Positions 1-9,714 of a stretch of DNA of 64,000 nt are shown here, one piece after another. The stretch lies in NCBI RefSeq assembly GCF_001975825.1, contig NZ_MTKN01000012.1:62001-126000 (forward strand). Direction: 5' to 3'. The number at the start of each line of letters is the position of its first letter. Position 1 is the first letter of the stretch. This stretch comes from [Flexibacter] sp. ATCC 35208. Its GTDB lineage: Bacteria; Bacteroidota; Bacteroidia; Chitinophagales; Chitinophagaceae. Below the pieces are notes generated by a model. It saw nothing but the letters and a program-made list of their open reading frames with translations. It had not been told where the DNA came from and did not search any database. Made by a program: the position numbers and the translations under genes.

Positions 1-55
1 TATTTGTATCAGAATATTAACGTGGTATAGTTTCTAAGGTTCAACATATTAAGTG

Positions 56-71
56 GTTAAACCGATTTAGC
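56..71. promoter_or_regulatory. Putative LacI-family operator, copy 1
   Basis: The 16-mer GTTAAACCGATTTAGC is a near-palindrome with a central CG, the usual layout of LacI-family operators. It matches three other sites in this window (156-171, 6899-6914, 7011-7026). It lies at the left edge, beyond the 3' end of the leftward operon, so it probably serves a gene outside the window. No regulator gene is visible here. Confidence 0.55.
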
Positions 72-155
72 ACAATAAAAACGTGAAATCTTTCTTCCCC
101 CCTTGTTCTTAATCCTGTTCTGGTTGATTGTTTGTCAGAGCACTAAAATACGATT

Positions 156-171
156 GTTAAACCGGTTTAGC
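156..171. promoter_or_regulatory. Putative LacI-family operator, copy 2
   Basis: GTTAAACCGGTTTAGC is the most symmetrical of the four copies (TAAACCGGTTTA is a perfect 12-bp palindrome). It is followed by CAAATTAA, which read leftward resembles a Bacteroidota -7 element with one mismatch. It may therefore control a leftward gene off the left edge. Positions 1-183 hold no gene that I can support. Confidence 0.6.
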
Positions 172-183
172 AAATTAAAAATG

Positions 184-996
184 CTATTTTTCCCTTTGAA
201 AATAATTATGAAAGAACAATGCCTGGTACTGGATGGAATTTGACCAATACTCCCATGTATGCCCACCCGGCCTCACGGTATAATCATGTGGAATATTCCT
301 TTCCAGCAGTTTCTCATGGAGCTTTTCATTACAATTATGGAAAAAGTCTTCCGCGCCACAATCGATGGTCAGGTCCAGTAAGTTGGGAATCAGCAGGTGC
401 ACCATATTAATCACACTGTTTTTCTCCCAACGATCCGGGTAATCGCTATACTTACCCAACAATTTTTCCAGGTCCCAGTTGAGTGGAAATGGACGCAGGT
501 CCACTCCCCCACTCATGCTTCCTGCCGCACCAAAAGTATTGGGGTGGCGAAAAGCCAGGAACAATGCGCCATGTCCTCCCATACTCAGACCGGTAATAGC
601 CCGGCCTGAACGATTGGGAATAGTAGAATAGTGCTGGTCCATCCAGTTGACCAGCTCTGTTCCTACATAGGTTTCGTATTTGGAATCCTTCTTTATTTCA
701 CTGTCAAAGTACCAGCTGCCAAAGTCACCATCCGGACACACAATGATCATATGATACAGGTCTGTGAGCACGGCCAGCTCCGGATCCTTTTTAATCCAGT
801 CGCCAAAGTTACCGCTATACCCATGCAACAGATACAATACAGGAAAATGGCGGCTGCTGTTATAATCAGCAGGTGTGATCACCACCGCCTTTATTTCCTT
901 TTGCATAGACGAACTATAGGTTGTAATAGTATCTACTTTGGCCGCCAGCAGGCGCACCGAACTCAGTACAAAAAGTAATGATAAGATGTATCTCAT
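184..996 (-). CDS. CE1-like alpha/beta-hydrolase esterase, exported
   Basis: A 270-aa protein with an N-terminal signal peptide (about residues 1-19). It has an alpha/beta-hydrolase fold of the putative esterase / S-formylglutathione-hydrolase-like type that also includes carbohydrate esterases of family CE1. The nucleophile elbow GLSMGGHGA places Ser138. Asp217 (GAEDFF) and His246 (GGHTW) complete a plausible triad, and LYLLHGYSG forms the oxyanion-side motif. It is the last gene of the leftward glycosidase operon, 8 bp after the SGNH hydrolase gene, which suggests it removes acyl groups from a decorated glycan. The natural ester substrate cannot be read from the sequence. Confidence 0.82.
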   Translation of the reverse strand: MRYILSLLFVLSSVRLLAAKVDTITTYSSSMQKEIKAVVITPADYNSSRHFPVLYLLHGYSGNFGDWIKKDPELAVLTDLYHMIIVCPDGDFGSWYFDSEIKKDSKYETYVGTELVNWMDQHYSTIPNRSGRAITGLSMGGHGALFLAFRHPNTFGAAGSMSGGVDLRPFPLNWDLEKLLGKYSDYPDRWEKNSVINMVHLLIPNLLDLTIDCGAEDFFHNCNEKLHEKLLERNIPHDYTVRPGGHTWEYWSNSIQYQALFFHNYFQREK

Positions 997-1004
997 AAAT
1001 CGGC

Positions 1005-2393
1005 TTATCTGGCTGCAACAATGGCTACTTTGTGCAACTGAGGTTTATTGATTTCATAAATTTTATTGATCAGCACATCCTGCTCCTGCTGCCATACATC
1101 GCGTAATGCTTTGTAACGGGAGCGGGTGTAGTTGTCACGGTTACCGGCTACAAAGATGTTGCCCGCAGCAAATACATTCACTGAATCCATCGCGGCATTG
1201 CTATCTTTGAAGAGCATGCCTTTTCCTTTCAGGAAGTCGTAGTTCATCCACGCATACATTCTTGTTCTTCTTTCGATGTCCCAGCGTTCTTCGTTCATTT
1301 CACGGATCTGAATAGCCTGCTGGTATTCAGGCGTACGGGTGTTTTCTGCGAGATTGATACCGGCATTGAGTTCGCTGGCATCGTAGGTACCTACATTTTC
1401 ACCATCCATGAGCAGGTTGTATTTACCGGCTTTCAGACCGCTCACCTGTAGTATTTCCTGATTGAATTCTTTGTCGAAAGGCACTACTTTCAATGCATCA
1501 GATTGTTTGTGCAGCTGGCCCCAGCCACGAGGAATGGTATCCAATGGATAAGGCAGTGACTGCGCCAGGTAACCAAAGCTCACACCATTGGCAGTTGTAG
1601 CTACACCACTTATCTGGCAATTGGTTTGTTGTTTTACCTGTTTTGTGCCGGCATCTACATGGATTACAGCTACAGGTTTGTTGTCCAGGCCCTGCGCTTT
1701 CAGGAACAGGTAAGCCATGACCATATGCCCGTCATTGTCAGGATGAATACGGTCACTGGGTGTCAGGCTAAAGGTAGAATCCTTTTGTTGTCCGCGTTGA
1801 TTGATCGCCATCATCGGATGGTAAAAGTCAACGAACGGCCAGTTGTTCTTTTTGGCTGCCTGTTCCTGGAAAGCTACAATTTCAGTAAGGGCTTCGGTTT
1901 TATTAGGAAATCGATTTTTATCATTGAACTTAGCGGTGTAGTCATAAGGAGAACCACCGATGAGGATCTTTTTGATATCAGATCTTTGTTTCAATTTCTC
2001 TTCAATCTTTCCATAGTAATTGTAAGAATTAGCTATACGCTTTTGCATAGTATCCTTTCCATCAGCACGGTACCATTCGAAATAGCCTGAATCGTTCATG
2101 CCCCAGGTCAGGGTGAGCACGGTGGGTTTCTTCGATAATACATCATCGTCAAAACGTTCGTATATCTGCTGTGCCACATCGCCACCAATTCCGGCATTGA
2201 CACAGGTAATGCGTCGCTCCGGGAAATGCGTCATGTAATACAACCAAATGTAGGAATGGTAATGTCCGCCATCTGTGATACTATTGCCAACGAAGACAAC
2301 GCGGTCTCCTTTCTGGAAAGGTGCAGCTTGTTGTTGTGCTTTTGCCGTTACTGCGCCGGCAGCCATGAACAGAATCAGTAATTTCTTTCGCAT
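1005..2393 (-). CDS. SGNH/GDSL-family hydrolase, exported
   Basis: A 462-aa protein with a signal peptide (about 1-19). Block I is FVGNSITDGG with nucleophile Ser38. Block II is the Gly in NAGIGGD, block III the Asn in WGMND, and block V is DRIHPDNDGH with Asp214/His217. These are the standard catalytic residues of SGNH esterases. Residues beyond about 240 form a second domain common in Bacteroidota GDSL proteins of sugar-utilisation loci. It sits 11 bp after the GH92 gene in the same operon. It is probably a carbohydrate de-esterase in the periplasm or at the cell surface; the substrate is unknown. Confidence 0.82.
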   Translation of the reverse strand: MRKKLLILFMAAGAVTAKAQQQAAPFQKGDRVVFVGNSITDGGHYHSYIWLYYMTHFPERRITCVNAGIGGDVAQQIYERFDDDVLSKKPTVLTLTWGMNDSGYFEWYRADGKDTMQKRIANSYNYYGKIEEKLKQRSDIKKILIGGSPYDYTAKFNDKNRFPNKTEALTEIVAFQEQAAKKNNWPFVDFYHPMMAINQRGQQKDSTFSLTPSDRIHPDNDGHMVMAYLFLKAQGLDNKPVAVIHVDAGTKQVKQQTNCQISGVATTANGVSFGYLAQSLPYPLDTIPRGWGQLHKQSDALKVVPFDKEFNQEILQVSGLKAGKYNLLMDGENVGTYDASELNAGINLAENTRTPEYQQAIQIREMNEERWDIERRTRMYAWMNYDFLKGKGMLFKDSNAAMDSVNVFAAGNIFVAGNRDNYTRSRYKALRDVWQQEQDVLINKIYEINKPQLHKVAIVAAR

Positions 2394-2404
2394 GTGAAAT
2401 TTAG

Positions 2405-4648
2405 TTATTTAGTGATACCCCATTGCTCATTGGGAGATGGGCCCATTACAAGTTCCAGTACGCCCCCTTTTACAATATCCTTGTAGTCGATGTGACATTG
2501 ATTGAAAGGCTTACCATTCAGACGGGCGCTCTGTATATAAATATTCTCTGGTGAATTGTGAGTGGCTTTGATGGTGAAGTTGCCGATGACAGCTTTGTCA
2601 AATACAGGACTGGTGATCTCCTGACGGGTATCGCCGGGGCATACAGGGTGAATACCGATAGCGGCCAGTACATACCAGGCGGACATCTGTCCTACATCTT
2701 CATTACCTACCAGCCCTTCTACCCCATCGTGGTAAGCACGGCGGCAGATAGCGCGGGTCCATTTCTGGGTGAGCCATGGTTTATTCAATCTGTTGAAGAG
2801 GAAAGGTACATGATGCACAGGTTCGTTGGCGTGGTTGTAATAGTCATTCCACATCATATTCTCAGGTGTTTTCTCAAAGAATGATTCGAGGTCTTTTACG
2901 ACTTTGACTCTGCCCCCCATGAGTGCGACCATGCCATCTACATCCTGTGGTACAAACCATCCCTGTTGATAAGGGTTGGCTTCGATGGCACCATACCATT
3001 GTTTTAATCTGCCTTCTTCAGGCCAGGGTAACCAGTTACCCTCCTTATCTTTGGGTCTGAACCATCCTTTTTCTTTGTCAAAGATGTTTTTGTAAGCACC
3101 GCCATCGGCTGAATATTTTTCACCTAACCAATTCGCCAGCTGCCCTACACACCAATCAGTATAGGCATATTCCAGTGTATAGGAAATGCTGAGATCACCG
3201 GGGGTATAACCCAGTTGACTATTACCAAAACGTTGCTGAGAGTTTACAGATAACTGGTAAGCATCTTTGACATTGTAATTGCGAATACCTTTTGCATAGG
3301 CATCAGTCATGACAGATATGGCAGGATTACCCAGCATACAACCGGAGTAAGCATTCAGTAGTTCCCAGCGTTCGAGATAGTCTTTGTTTTTCTCTTTTGC
3401 CAGGGTAACGAGAGAATTGATCAGGTCATTGATGAGAGATGGATTGATGATCGTCTGCAAAGGCATCTGACTTCGGAATACATCCCATCCGCTGAAAACA
3501 GAGCGTTTGTGAAAGGTGTTGCCAGTGTACACCTTGCCATCACCGCCTGTATATTTACCATCTACATCTTCTACAATACGGGGATCGATCATGGTATGAT
3601 AGAGAGAGGTGTAGAATACTTTCTTTTCTTCGGTAGTACCACCGGATACTTTAATTTTAGAAAGGGCTTTGTCCCAACTGGCATGTGCACGATTTTTTAC
3701 GCCATCAAAATTCCAGTTGGTGATTTCATGACGGAGGTTATTTTCAGCGCCTGCCATACTTACAAAAGAGATACCTGCTTTCATGAGGACCTGTTCCCCT
3801 GCTTTGGTATCGAATTCGGTATAGAAGCCGAGGTGTTTACCTTCTTTTTCTTTTATTTTTGGAAAGACCTGGGATTTGGCTACCTGTTGCAGATAACGAT
3901 CGCTGGTTACATCTTCCAGTTTCCGGGTCCAGCTATCGGGGATATCGGCGCTCCAAACACCATAATTGCGGAGTGGCTTGCTGAAGACAGCGTAGAAATA
4001 TACAGTATAATCAGCATGGCCTTCGCCATCGCCCCAGCCACCACCTGCAGGACTGCATTGCATCCAGCCGGTGATTGTGCTGTCGTTTACAACTTTAACA
4101 TATTGTTTGGTAGCCGTACCTCCTACCCTACGGGCCAGATCGATCTGAATACGGGATTGGTTACTGGCGGGGAAAGTAAAGCGGAGCATACCACTATGTG
4201 GGGCTGCGGTCATCTCTGCCAGGATCTGGTTGTTGAGTTTTACTGAATAAAACCCCGCAGCAGCATTTTCAGTTGATTTGATATAATCATTACGGTAACC
4301 GTCTTTGCTGGTCTTTAAAGGTCCCAGAGTGGGCATTACGAGGAAATTACCGAGGTCTCCGTTCCAACCGATCCCACTCATCTGGGTAAAAGCAAACCCT
4401 TCGATGCTGGTATGCTCATAACTATAACCGGAACCGTTATCTCCACCTGTTATGGTATTGGGGCTAACCTGTACCATGCCATAAGGAGTGGTAGCGCCGG
4501 GGAAGGTCTTTCCCAGGCCATGATAAATACCTGCCGCACCCACGCTGGTACTGGCCCCGATAAATGGATTGACATAGTCAGCAGGCGTTTGAGCCATGGT
4601 CCTGCCGGCGATTAAAGAAAATATAAGTACGTGCCTGAGTTGCATCAT
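2405..4648 (-). CDS. GH92-family alpha-mannosidase, exported
   Basis: A 747-aa protein with a signal peptide ending near residue 19, of typical GH92 length. Family signatures visible are YVNPFIGAS near the mature N terminus, the PGATTPYGMVQVSPNT segment, and the C-terminal (alpha/alpha)6-barrel stretches GNEDVGQMSAWYVLAAIGIHP and PFLFNRLNKPW. GH92 enzymes are calcium-dependent inverting exo-alpha-mannosidases, usually cutting alpha-1,2, 1,3 or 1,4 links of yeast mannan or N-glycans. The gene overlaps the upstream GH38-like gene by ATGA (4645-4648), so translation is probably coupled. Linkage specificity cannot be told from the sequence alone. Confidence 0.9.
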   Translation of the reverse strand: MMQLRHVLIFSLIAGRTMAQTPADYVNPFIGASTSVGAAGIYHGLGKTFPGATTPYGMVQVSPNTITGGDNGSGYSYEHTSIEGFAFTQMSGIGWNGDLGNFLVMPTLGPLKTSKDGYRNDYIKSTENAAAGFYSVKLNNQILAEMTAAPHSGMLRFTFPASNQSRIQIDLARRVGGTATKQYVKVVNDSTITGWMQCSPAGGGWGDGEGHADYTVYFYAVFSKPLRNYGVWSADIPDSWTRKLEDVTSDRYLQQVAKSQVFPKIKEKEGKHLGFYTEFDTKAGEQVLMKAGISFVSMAGAENNLRHEITNWNFDGVKNRAHASWDKALSKIKVSGGTTEEKKVFYTSLYHTMIDPRIVEDVDGKYTGGDGKVYTGNTFHKRSVFSGWDVFRSQMPLQTIINPSLINDLINSLVTLAKEKNKDYLERWELLNAYSGCMLGNPAISVMTDAYAKGIRNYNVKDAYQLSVNSQQRFGNSQLGYTPGDLSISYTLEYAYTDWCVGQLANWLGEKYSADGGAYKNIFDKEKGWFRPKDKEGNWLPWPEEGRLKQWYGAIEANPYQQGWFVPQDVDGMVALMGGRVKVVKDLESFFEKTPENMMWNDYYNHANEPVHHVPFLFNRLNKPWLTQKWTRAICRRAYHDGVEGLVGNEDVGQMSAWYVLAAIGIHPVCPGDTRQEITSPVFDKAVIGNFTIKATHNSPENIYIQSARLNGKPFNQCHIDYKDIVKGGVLELVMGPSPNEQWGITK

Positions 4649-6885
4649 TGTGGATTTATTGAAAGTGTACGAATAGCAAAACGAGGTAAATCTACTATTA
4701 CCTGCTTATTGTTCATAATTGCTTTCGTTTTTCCGTTTGCTTTTGTTTTCCCATTTATTTTTACCAATGTGGCTCCTCCTATTTTCCTCTTTTCACCATT
4801 TAGTTCCAGCAGCGTAGCCCCTCCTATTTCCCTACTGAAACTCAGCCGTGCCTGACTCGCTTTAGCAGATGGATTATATAGCCTTACGATCAGGCGCCCA
4901 TCTTTCCAGGTCATGGAGGTTACCTGTACAGGGGAGCCTTCCAGTGTGAAGATTGAGTTTTGATTGATCATTGGCTCATTCCATTGCATATTTTCAGCAG
5001 GAATATTGCCCTGTTCCCAATTACCTTTGTGTGGTACTATGGCGTAATGCACGGTGGTGGGACCATCTATGGTATAGTTCCGGCCCCATAACCCCATACC
5101 TGAATATTGAATATCAAGACCCAGAGGGAAATTACGGCCATGCGTATAGCTGGTAGTATGGTCTGTGAATAATGCCATACCATATTTACCATCAGTAATG
5201 TCTACCCAGTTCAGGATGATATTATTTTTAATGCTATCCCAGCTATTGAAGAAGGTATTTTCCAGCTGGCTTTCGGTTACATCGTATGGTGCATCTTTGG
5301 CTACATGCACGTTTTTTAAAGTAGATGGGAAAACGACCAGTAGTTTATTGCTGTCATTGTAGAAAGGCTTTTCCCGCATCTCCCATTTGTATTCTCCTTT
5401 TACGGGTTGGCCGATTCCGGTGTTTTCCTTCCAGTCCATATTTAAGACGAAATCAATCTTTGGATCACCGGATGTTAGTGTGATGGTTTGAGTAAAAGGG
5501 GTACCTGCAATCAGGCCTTTCATTTGCAAACCGTCTGGTAATTGGGTGACCCTAACAGGAGATTCCATGGAAGAATGACGGCCTCCTTTTTCATAGAAGT
5601 TGCCACGTAATTCATTGAAGCCATTTACAGCAAAAGACTTATTTATTTTTTTAGCTAACAATTCGGTAATCACTCCACCATGTACAGTATCTATGTTGAT
5701 ACGGTACATGTCATTCTCCAGCTGGTAACCGTTTTTGATAAGGGTGATGTGTGCATAGTCTTGTCTGGCAAAGGCCACGTCTACCAGACTATCACATATA
5801 TGGTGTGTTTGTGTCGTCCAGTTATGTACCTTATCCGCCCAGGTATCGCCGGGTTGTCCATTATAAGGAACGATCCAGCAGTCATGATGTTCTGCCAGTA
5901 ATAAGGTACGCCATGCCGTATCAAATGCCGCTTGTGGCCATTGCATTTTTCCTTCCCACACAGCCACGGCTAAAAGTTTTTCTGTTTGCAGGATCTTATT
6001 TTCAGCTGCACGCACCTGTTGTGCAATCCTTTGTGTTACCTGTGATCCCCATACGAGATTGACTAAGATATCTTCCTGCGATACTTTCCATTTGGTAGCG
6101 CTGTCTTTATTGACTACATGCTCAAAGTAATTACGCCAGGTGGTATAGTTCGCATTATTCCCGATAAAAGGACCACCCTTCCAACCTGCATCCTGCAAGG
6201 TCATACCAATAGGATGTAGTATACCATCATTATATGCACTATGCAGATAACCCGGACCATTATTCCAGGCAATGGTCTGCCAGGTAGATTGATTGGAAAG
6301 AGCTTCTATTGCATACCGGGGAGAAGTGAGGATCGTACTACCATCCGGCCCTGTCCAGTATACCTTTTCTCCGCCATGTGCACGGGTATAGCCGCCGAAA
6401 CAGGTATTCGGATTCTTTAAAGAAGCATATTTAAACCCAAAGGAGGTGAGGATCTGTGGTAATGCACTGGTAAAGCAAGGTTCTTCGGATGAATAGGTAG
6501 TAAATTCAGCATTTGGGAAATACCTTTTGAGTATTTGTATCCCATACTGAAACTGCCTGATAATGCTTTCTCCGGAAACATTGTATAAATATCCCTGCGC
6601 ATAAGTTGGATTGACATATTCAATCCGTCCTGCGTCGAAGAACTTTCTGAAGTCATTAAATGCCGGAGAATCAACCTGAATAGCGCGTAGCCACGTTTCC
6701 GGTTCAATTTCAATATTAATATTCCAGTCAGGATGGGCGGCCAGCTGATCGGCCATAAACCGGGTATTCCAGTCAGGATAATGCCCCCATACACCACCAT
6801 GGTACCCATCGATATACCAGGCCTTCTGTGCAGAAGCAGATCCACATATAACCCATGCTAGTAATAGGAATAAGGTACTTTTCAT
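4645..6885 (-). CDS. GH38-like glycoside hydrolase, exported, divergent
   Basis: A 746-aa protein with a signal peptide (about 1-19). The N-terminal half has the layout of a GH38 alpha-mannosidase N-terminal domain. YSSEEPCFTSALPQIL lines up with the classical segment before a conserved MPQIL, and the C-terminal half looks like the GH38 beta-sandwich. However, the classical nucleophile Asp in a D-P-F-G-H context is not apparent, so this is a distant clade, possibly with different chemistry. The last 70 residues carry a low-complexity duplication (GGATL twice, then K/N/G-rich repeats). It is the first gene of the leftward operon, downstream of the operator at 6899-6914. Family assignment is moderately sure; activity is not. 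Confidence 0.6.
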   Translation of the reverse strand: MKSTLFLLLAWVICGSASAQKAWYIDGYHGGVWGHYPDWNTRFMADQLAAHPDWNINIEIEPETWLRAIQVDSPAFNDFRKFFDAGRIEYVNPTYAQGYLYNVSGESIIRQFQYGIQILKRYFPNAEFTTYSSEEPCFTSALPQILTSFGFKYASLKNPNTCFGGYTRAHGGEKVYWTGPDGSTILTSPRYAIEALSNQSTWQTIAWNNGPGYLHSAYNDGILHPIGMTLQDAGWKGGPFIGNNANYTTWRNYFEHVVNKDSATKWKVSQEDILVNLVWGSQVTQRIAQQVRAAENKILQTEKLLAVAVWEGKMQWPQAAFDTAWRTLLLAEHHDCWIVPYNGQPGDTWADKVHNWTTQTHHICDSLVDVAFARQDYAHITLIKNGYQLENDMYRINIDTVHGGVITELLAKKINKSFAVNGFNELRGNFYEKGGRHSSMESPVRVTQLPDGLQMKGLIAGTPFTQTITLTSGDPKIDFVLNMDWKENTGIGQPVKGEYKWEMREKPFYNDSNKLLVVFPSTLKNVHVAKDAPYDVTESQLENTFFNSWDSIKNNIILNWVDITDGKYGMALFTDHTTSYTHGRNFPLGLDIQYSGMGLWGRNYTIDGPTTVHYAIVPHKGNWEQGNIPAENMQWNEPMINQNSIFTLEGSPVQVTSMTWKDGRLIVRLYNPSAKASQARLSFSREIGGATLLELNGEKRKIGGATLVKINGKTKANGKTKAIMNNKQVIVDLPRFAIRTLSINPQ

Positions 6886-6898
6886 AAACGTGAAATTC

Positions 6899-6914
6899 GC
6901 TAAACTGATTTAGC
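6899..6914. promoter_or_regulatory. Putative LacI-family operator, copy 3, with leftward promoter
   Basis: GCTAAACTGATTTAGC lies 13 bp upstream of the GH38-like start. Read leftward, TTTATTTG (6914-6921) is a -7-like element that touches the operator, with ATTG at 6942-6945 as a possible -33. A repressor bound here would block leftward transcription of the four-gene operon. Confidence 0.6.
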
Positions 6915-7010
6915 AAATAAAGAATAAAAGAAATTATCCAGCAATAGCATTAACATATTATTTTTATTATAATACCTATTAAACTATTTATTATATACTT
7001 GTAAAAGTAA

Positions 7011-7026
7011 ACTAAACCGGTTTAGC
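7011..7026. promoter_or_regulatory. Putative LacI-family operator, copy 4
   Basis: ACTAAACCGGTTTAGC lies in the divergent promoter region, 57 bp before the GH2 start. A weak rightward -7-like element (AATCTTTG, 7057-7064) follows at a spacing that puts the operator just upstream of the -33 position. It is paired with the copy at 6899-6914, about 112 bp away (roughly 11 helical turns), which would suit looping between two bound dimers. Confidence 0.6.
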
Positions 7027-7083
7027 AAATATTTTTTATTCTCAATCACAATCCATAATCTTTGCGGAAACATTTTACCACTT

Positions 7084-9579
7084 ATGAAATCAATTGCATT
7101 GTTGCTATTATTCCATGTTACTGGTACAATACTCTATGGTCAGCAACTTACCTGGAAAATTAGTCCGCAAGCCGACACAAAGGCGCATGCAGCGGACATT
7201 GCCACAGCAGGATTCAACGACAACGACTGGGTGCCCGGCATCGTTCCCGGCACCGTATTCTATGCCTATGTGAAAGCTGGAAAAGAATCGGATCCCGATT
7301 ATGCAGAAAACATTTACAAGGTGGACAAGGCAAAATATAACCGTCCTTTCTGGTACAGGACTGAGTTTGCCGCGCCCCGCCTGAAAAACAATCAGCGCTT
7401 ATGGCTGAAATTCAATGGTATTAATAAGTATGCGACCATTTACCTGAATGGCAAATTGCTTGGCTCTTTACATGGCCACATGCAAAGGGGTATTTATGAT
7501 GTCACAGATCTATTAAAAAGCAAAAATGCCATCGGGGTATTGATCGCGCCTCCCAAATGGGATCCTGATCACGATCATCCTTTGGCCAACTGGGAAAGCC
7601 CTACCTATATTTGTAGTGGTAGCTGGGACTGGATGCCGGCGGTGCCAGGGCTGAACAGCGGTATTACTGATACGGTGGCACTCACCGTCAGCGGACCAGT
7701 TACTATCTCTGATCCCTGGGTACGCGCGGTAATGCCGGATACCAATTCGGCTACCCTGCACATTGCCGCTCAGCTGACAAACTCCTCCCCTGTTGCAATC
7801 AGCGGTAAACTGAAGGCTGTGATCACACCGGGCAATATCACCATCAGTTCTACGCCTGTTACTTTAGCACCCGGCACCCATCAGGAAATTTCGTTGCCAC
7901 AACAGCTGCTACAACATCCTCATCTCTGGTGGCCCAATGGTTATGGTGATCAGTTTCTCTATTCCTGCAAACTCTCTTTTGAAACAGCTACCACGGTTAC
8001 ACAAAACTTTGGTGTGCGGAAAGTGAGCAGCGATACTACGGCTTTGAATGGCCCCATGCGTCTATACATCAATAATGTACCTATTCTTGTAAAAGGTGGC
8101 AACTGGGGGATGTCTGACTATATGCTGAAGGTAAGAGACAAGGACTACGAACCACGCATCCGTATGCACCAGGACATGCACTTCAACATGATCCGTAACT
8201 GGACAGGCGAAGTTACCGACAATGCCTTCTATGAATACTGCGACAAATACGGTATTATGGTATGGGATGACTTCTGGCTGAATAATATCGGGGGGATTGA
8301 TAGTCTGCAGATGTTTTCAGACAACGTAGTTGAAAAACTCAAAAAACTCCGGAACCATCCATCCATCGTCATCTGGTGTGGTGCAAACGAAGGTACACCT
8401 GGTAGCAATGCGCATGGTGATATCAGCAATGCCATCACCACTGCCATCAAACAATATGATGCAGATGATAAACTCTACCTGCCGCGTTCTAATGCAAGTG
8501 TAGACAATCCAAACTTCTCCATTCATGGTAGCAGCAAAGTGCTCTCTGGTAGCGGCATCTGGGCGAATGTAGCTCCTAAGGTTTATTTCACTGATCCACA
8601 CAATGGTTATCTTTTCTCCAACAACAGCTGGGGGATGCGGAGTGAATTAGGTACAGCCACCTTTGTCAACGTGGAGAGCTTTAAAAAGTTTATGCCGAAA
8701 GAGTTCTGGGTAGCACCTACACCAGAAGCGGTAAATAGCAAGGATAATATGTGGGCCAGGCATTTCTTCTGCACAGACTTCGGCCTTGGTGGTGGGGCTG
8801 ATCCGGTAAAATATATCAACGATATCAATCAGCAGTATGGACCTTCTCTATCTTTGGAAGACTTTTGTAAGAAAGCTCAATTGCTGAATCTTGAAACCAT
8901 GAAGGCGATGTTCGAAGGCTGGAATGACCATATGTGAAAGGATGCATCTGGTATGCTCATCTGGATGAGTCAGTCTGCATATCCAACTATGATATGGCAA
9001 ACATACGATTATTACTATGATCTGACAGGTGCATACTTTGGTGCTAAGTCTGCTTGTGAGCCAATACATGTACAATGGAACCCGGCAAGTAAAATCGTGA
9101 AGGTGATCAATAATAAGAACTATCCTTTGCAGGAGGTAACCGTAGAAGCCAGTATTTATAATACGGATGGCAAACAAATCGCTACTAAAAAAGCGACTGT
9201 AAAGGTAGCGCCAACGAATATCAGTGATGTATTCACCACTATGGAAGATACTACCGGCTTATCTTTCCTGCGGCTGAAATTATATGACCATGGAAAGTTA
9301 TTGTCTGCGAATGAGTATATGGTAGGTGATTATACCTTATTAAATAAACTACCTTCTTCAAGTGTTATAATAACTAAAAAAGGTAATCGCACTTATACCA
9401 TTAAGAATAACTCAACCCATACACCTGCTGTAGGTATCCGTCTCCAGCTAAAAGATAGTAAAGGTAACCAGATACTGCCAGCGATTATCAGTGATTCTTA
9501 CTTCTCCTTAATGCAGGGTGAAGAAAAAGAGATAAAGACAGATGTAGATGGGCAATTAGTAGCTACGGCTTATAACTAA
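7084..9579 (+). pseudogene. GH2-family beta-mannosidase/exo-beta-glucosaminidase-like enzyme, broken by in-frame TGA
   Basis: This is one continuous reading frame of 832 codons, interrupted only by TGA at 8935-8937. The first part (617 aa) has a signal peptide, the GH2 sugar-binding and sandwich domains, and the catalytic barrel. The acid/base is Glu436 (GANEGTPG) and the likely nucleophile is Glu521 (GMRSELG). After the stop the same frame continues as KDASGMLIWMSQSAYP and a C-terminal sandwich of about 200 aa that could otherwise start at ATG 8953. Related enzymes, as I recall them, carry Trp just before K-D-A-S-G, so a TGG-to-TGA change is the simplest reading. The catalytic domain is nearly complete, so a truncated product is possible. 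It is divergent from the mannosidase operon and probably controlled by the same operators. Confidence 0.8.
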
Positions 9580-9660
9580 AAAAGCAGGATGCATCAAAAA
9601 TAAATGAAACTCCTTAGAACTGCATAAATGGATACCTGGATTCATCAGGAGTCCGAATTA

Positions 9661-9702
9661 AAAGGAGCGCGTATCTTACTTTTGATACACGCTCCTTTTT
9701 TC
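9661..9702 (+). terminator. Rho-independent terminator after the GH2 gene
   Basis: A strong inverted repeat (arms 9661-9675 and 9684-9698, with one mismatch) is followed by a T run. It lies 80 bp after the GH2 stop and before a convergent leftward gene, so it may act in both directions. Confidence 0.8.
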
Positions 9703-9714
9703 CCGCATTGGTAT

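Noticed and set aside
3509..4246. 245-aa rightward reading frame inside the GH92 gene
   Set aside because: It is fully antisense to a well-recognised GH92 gene and has no recognisable features.
8935..8937. TGA as a sense codon (selenocysteine, or Trp in an altered code)
   Set aside because: Intact genes nearby use TGA as a normal stop (for example the GH38-like gene at 4645), there is no convincing selenocysteine hairpin, and the family position suggests Trp rather than Cys.
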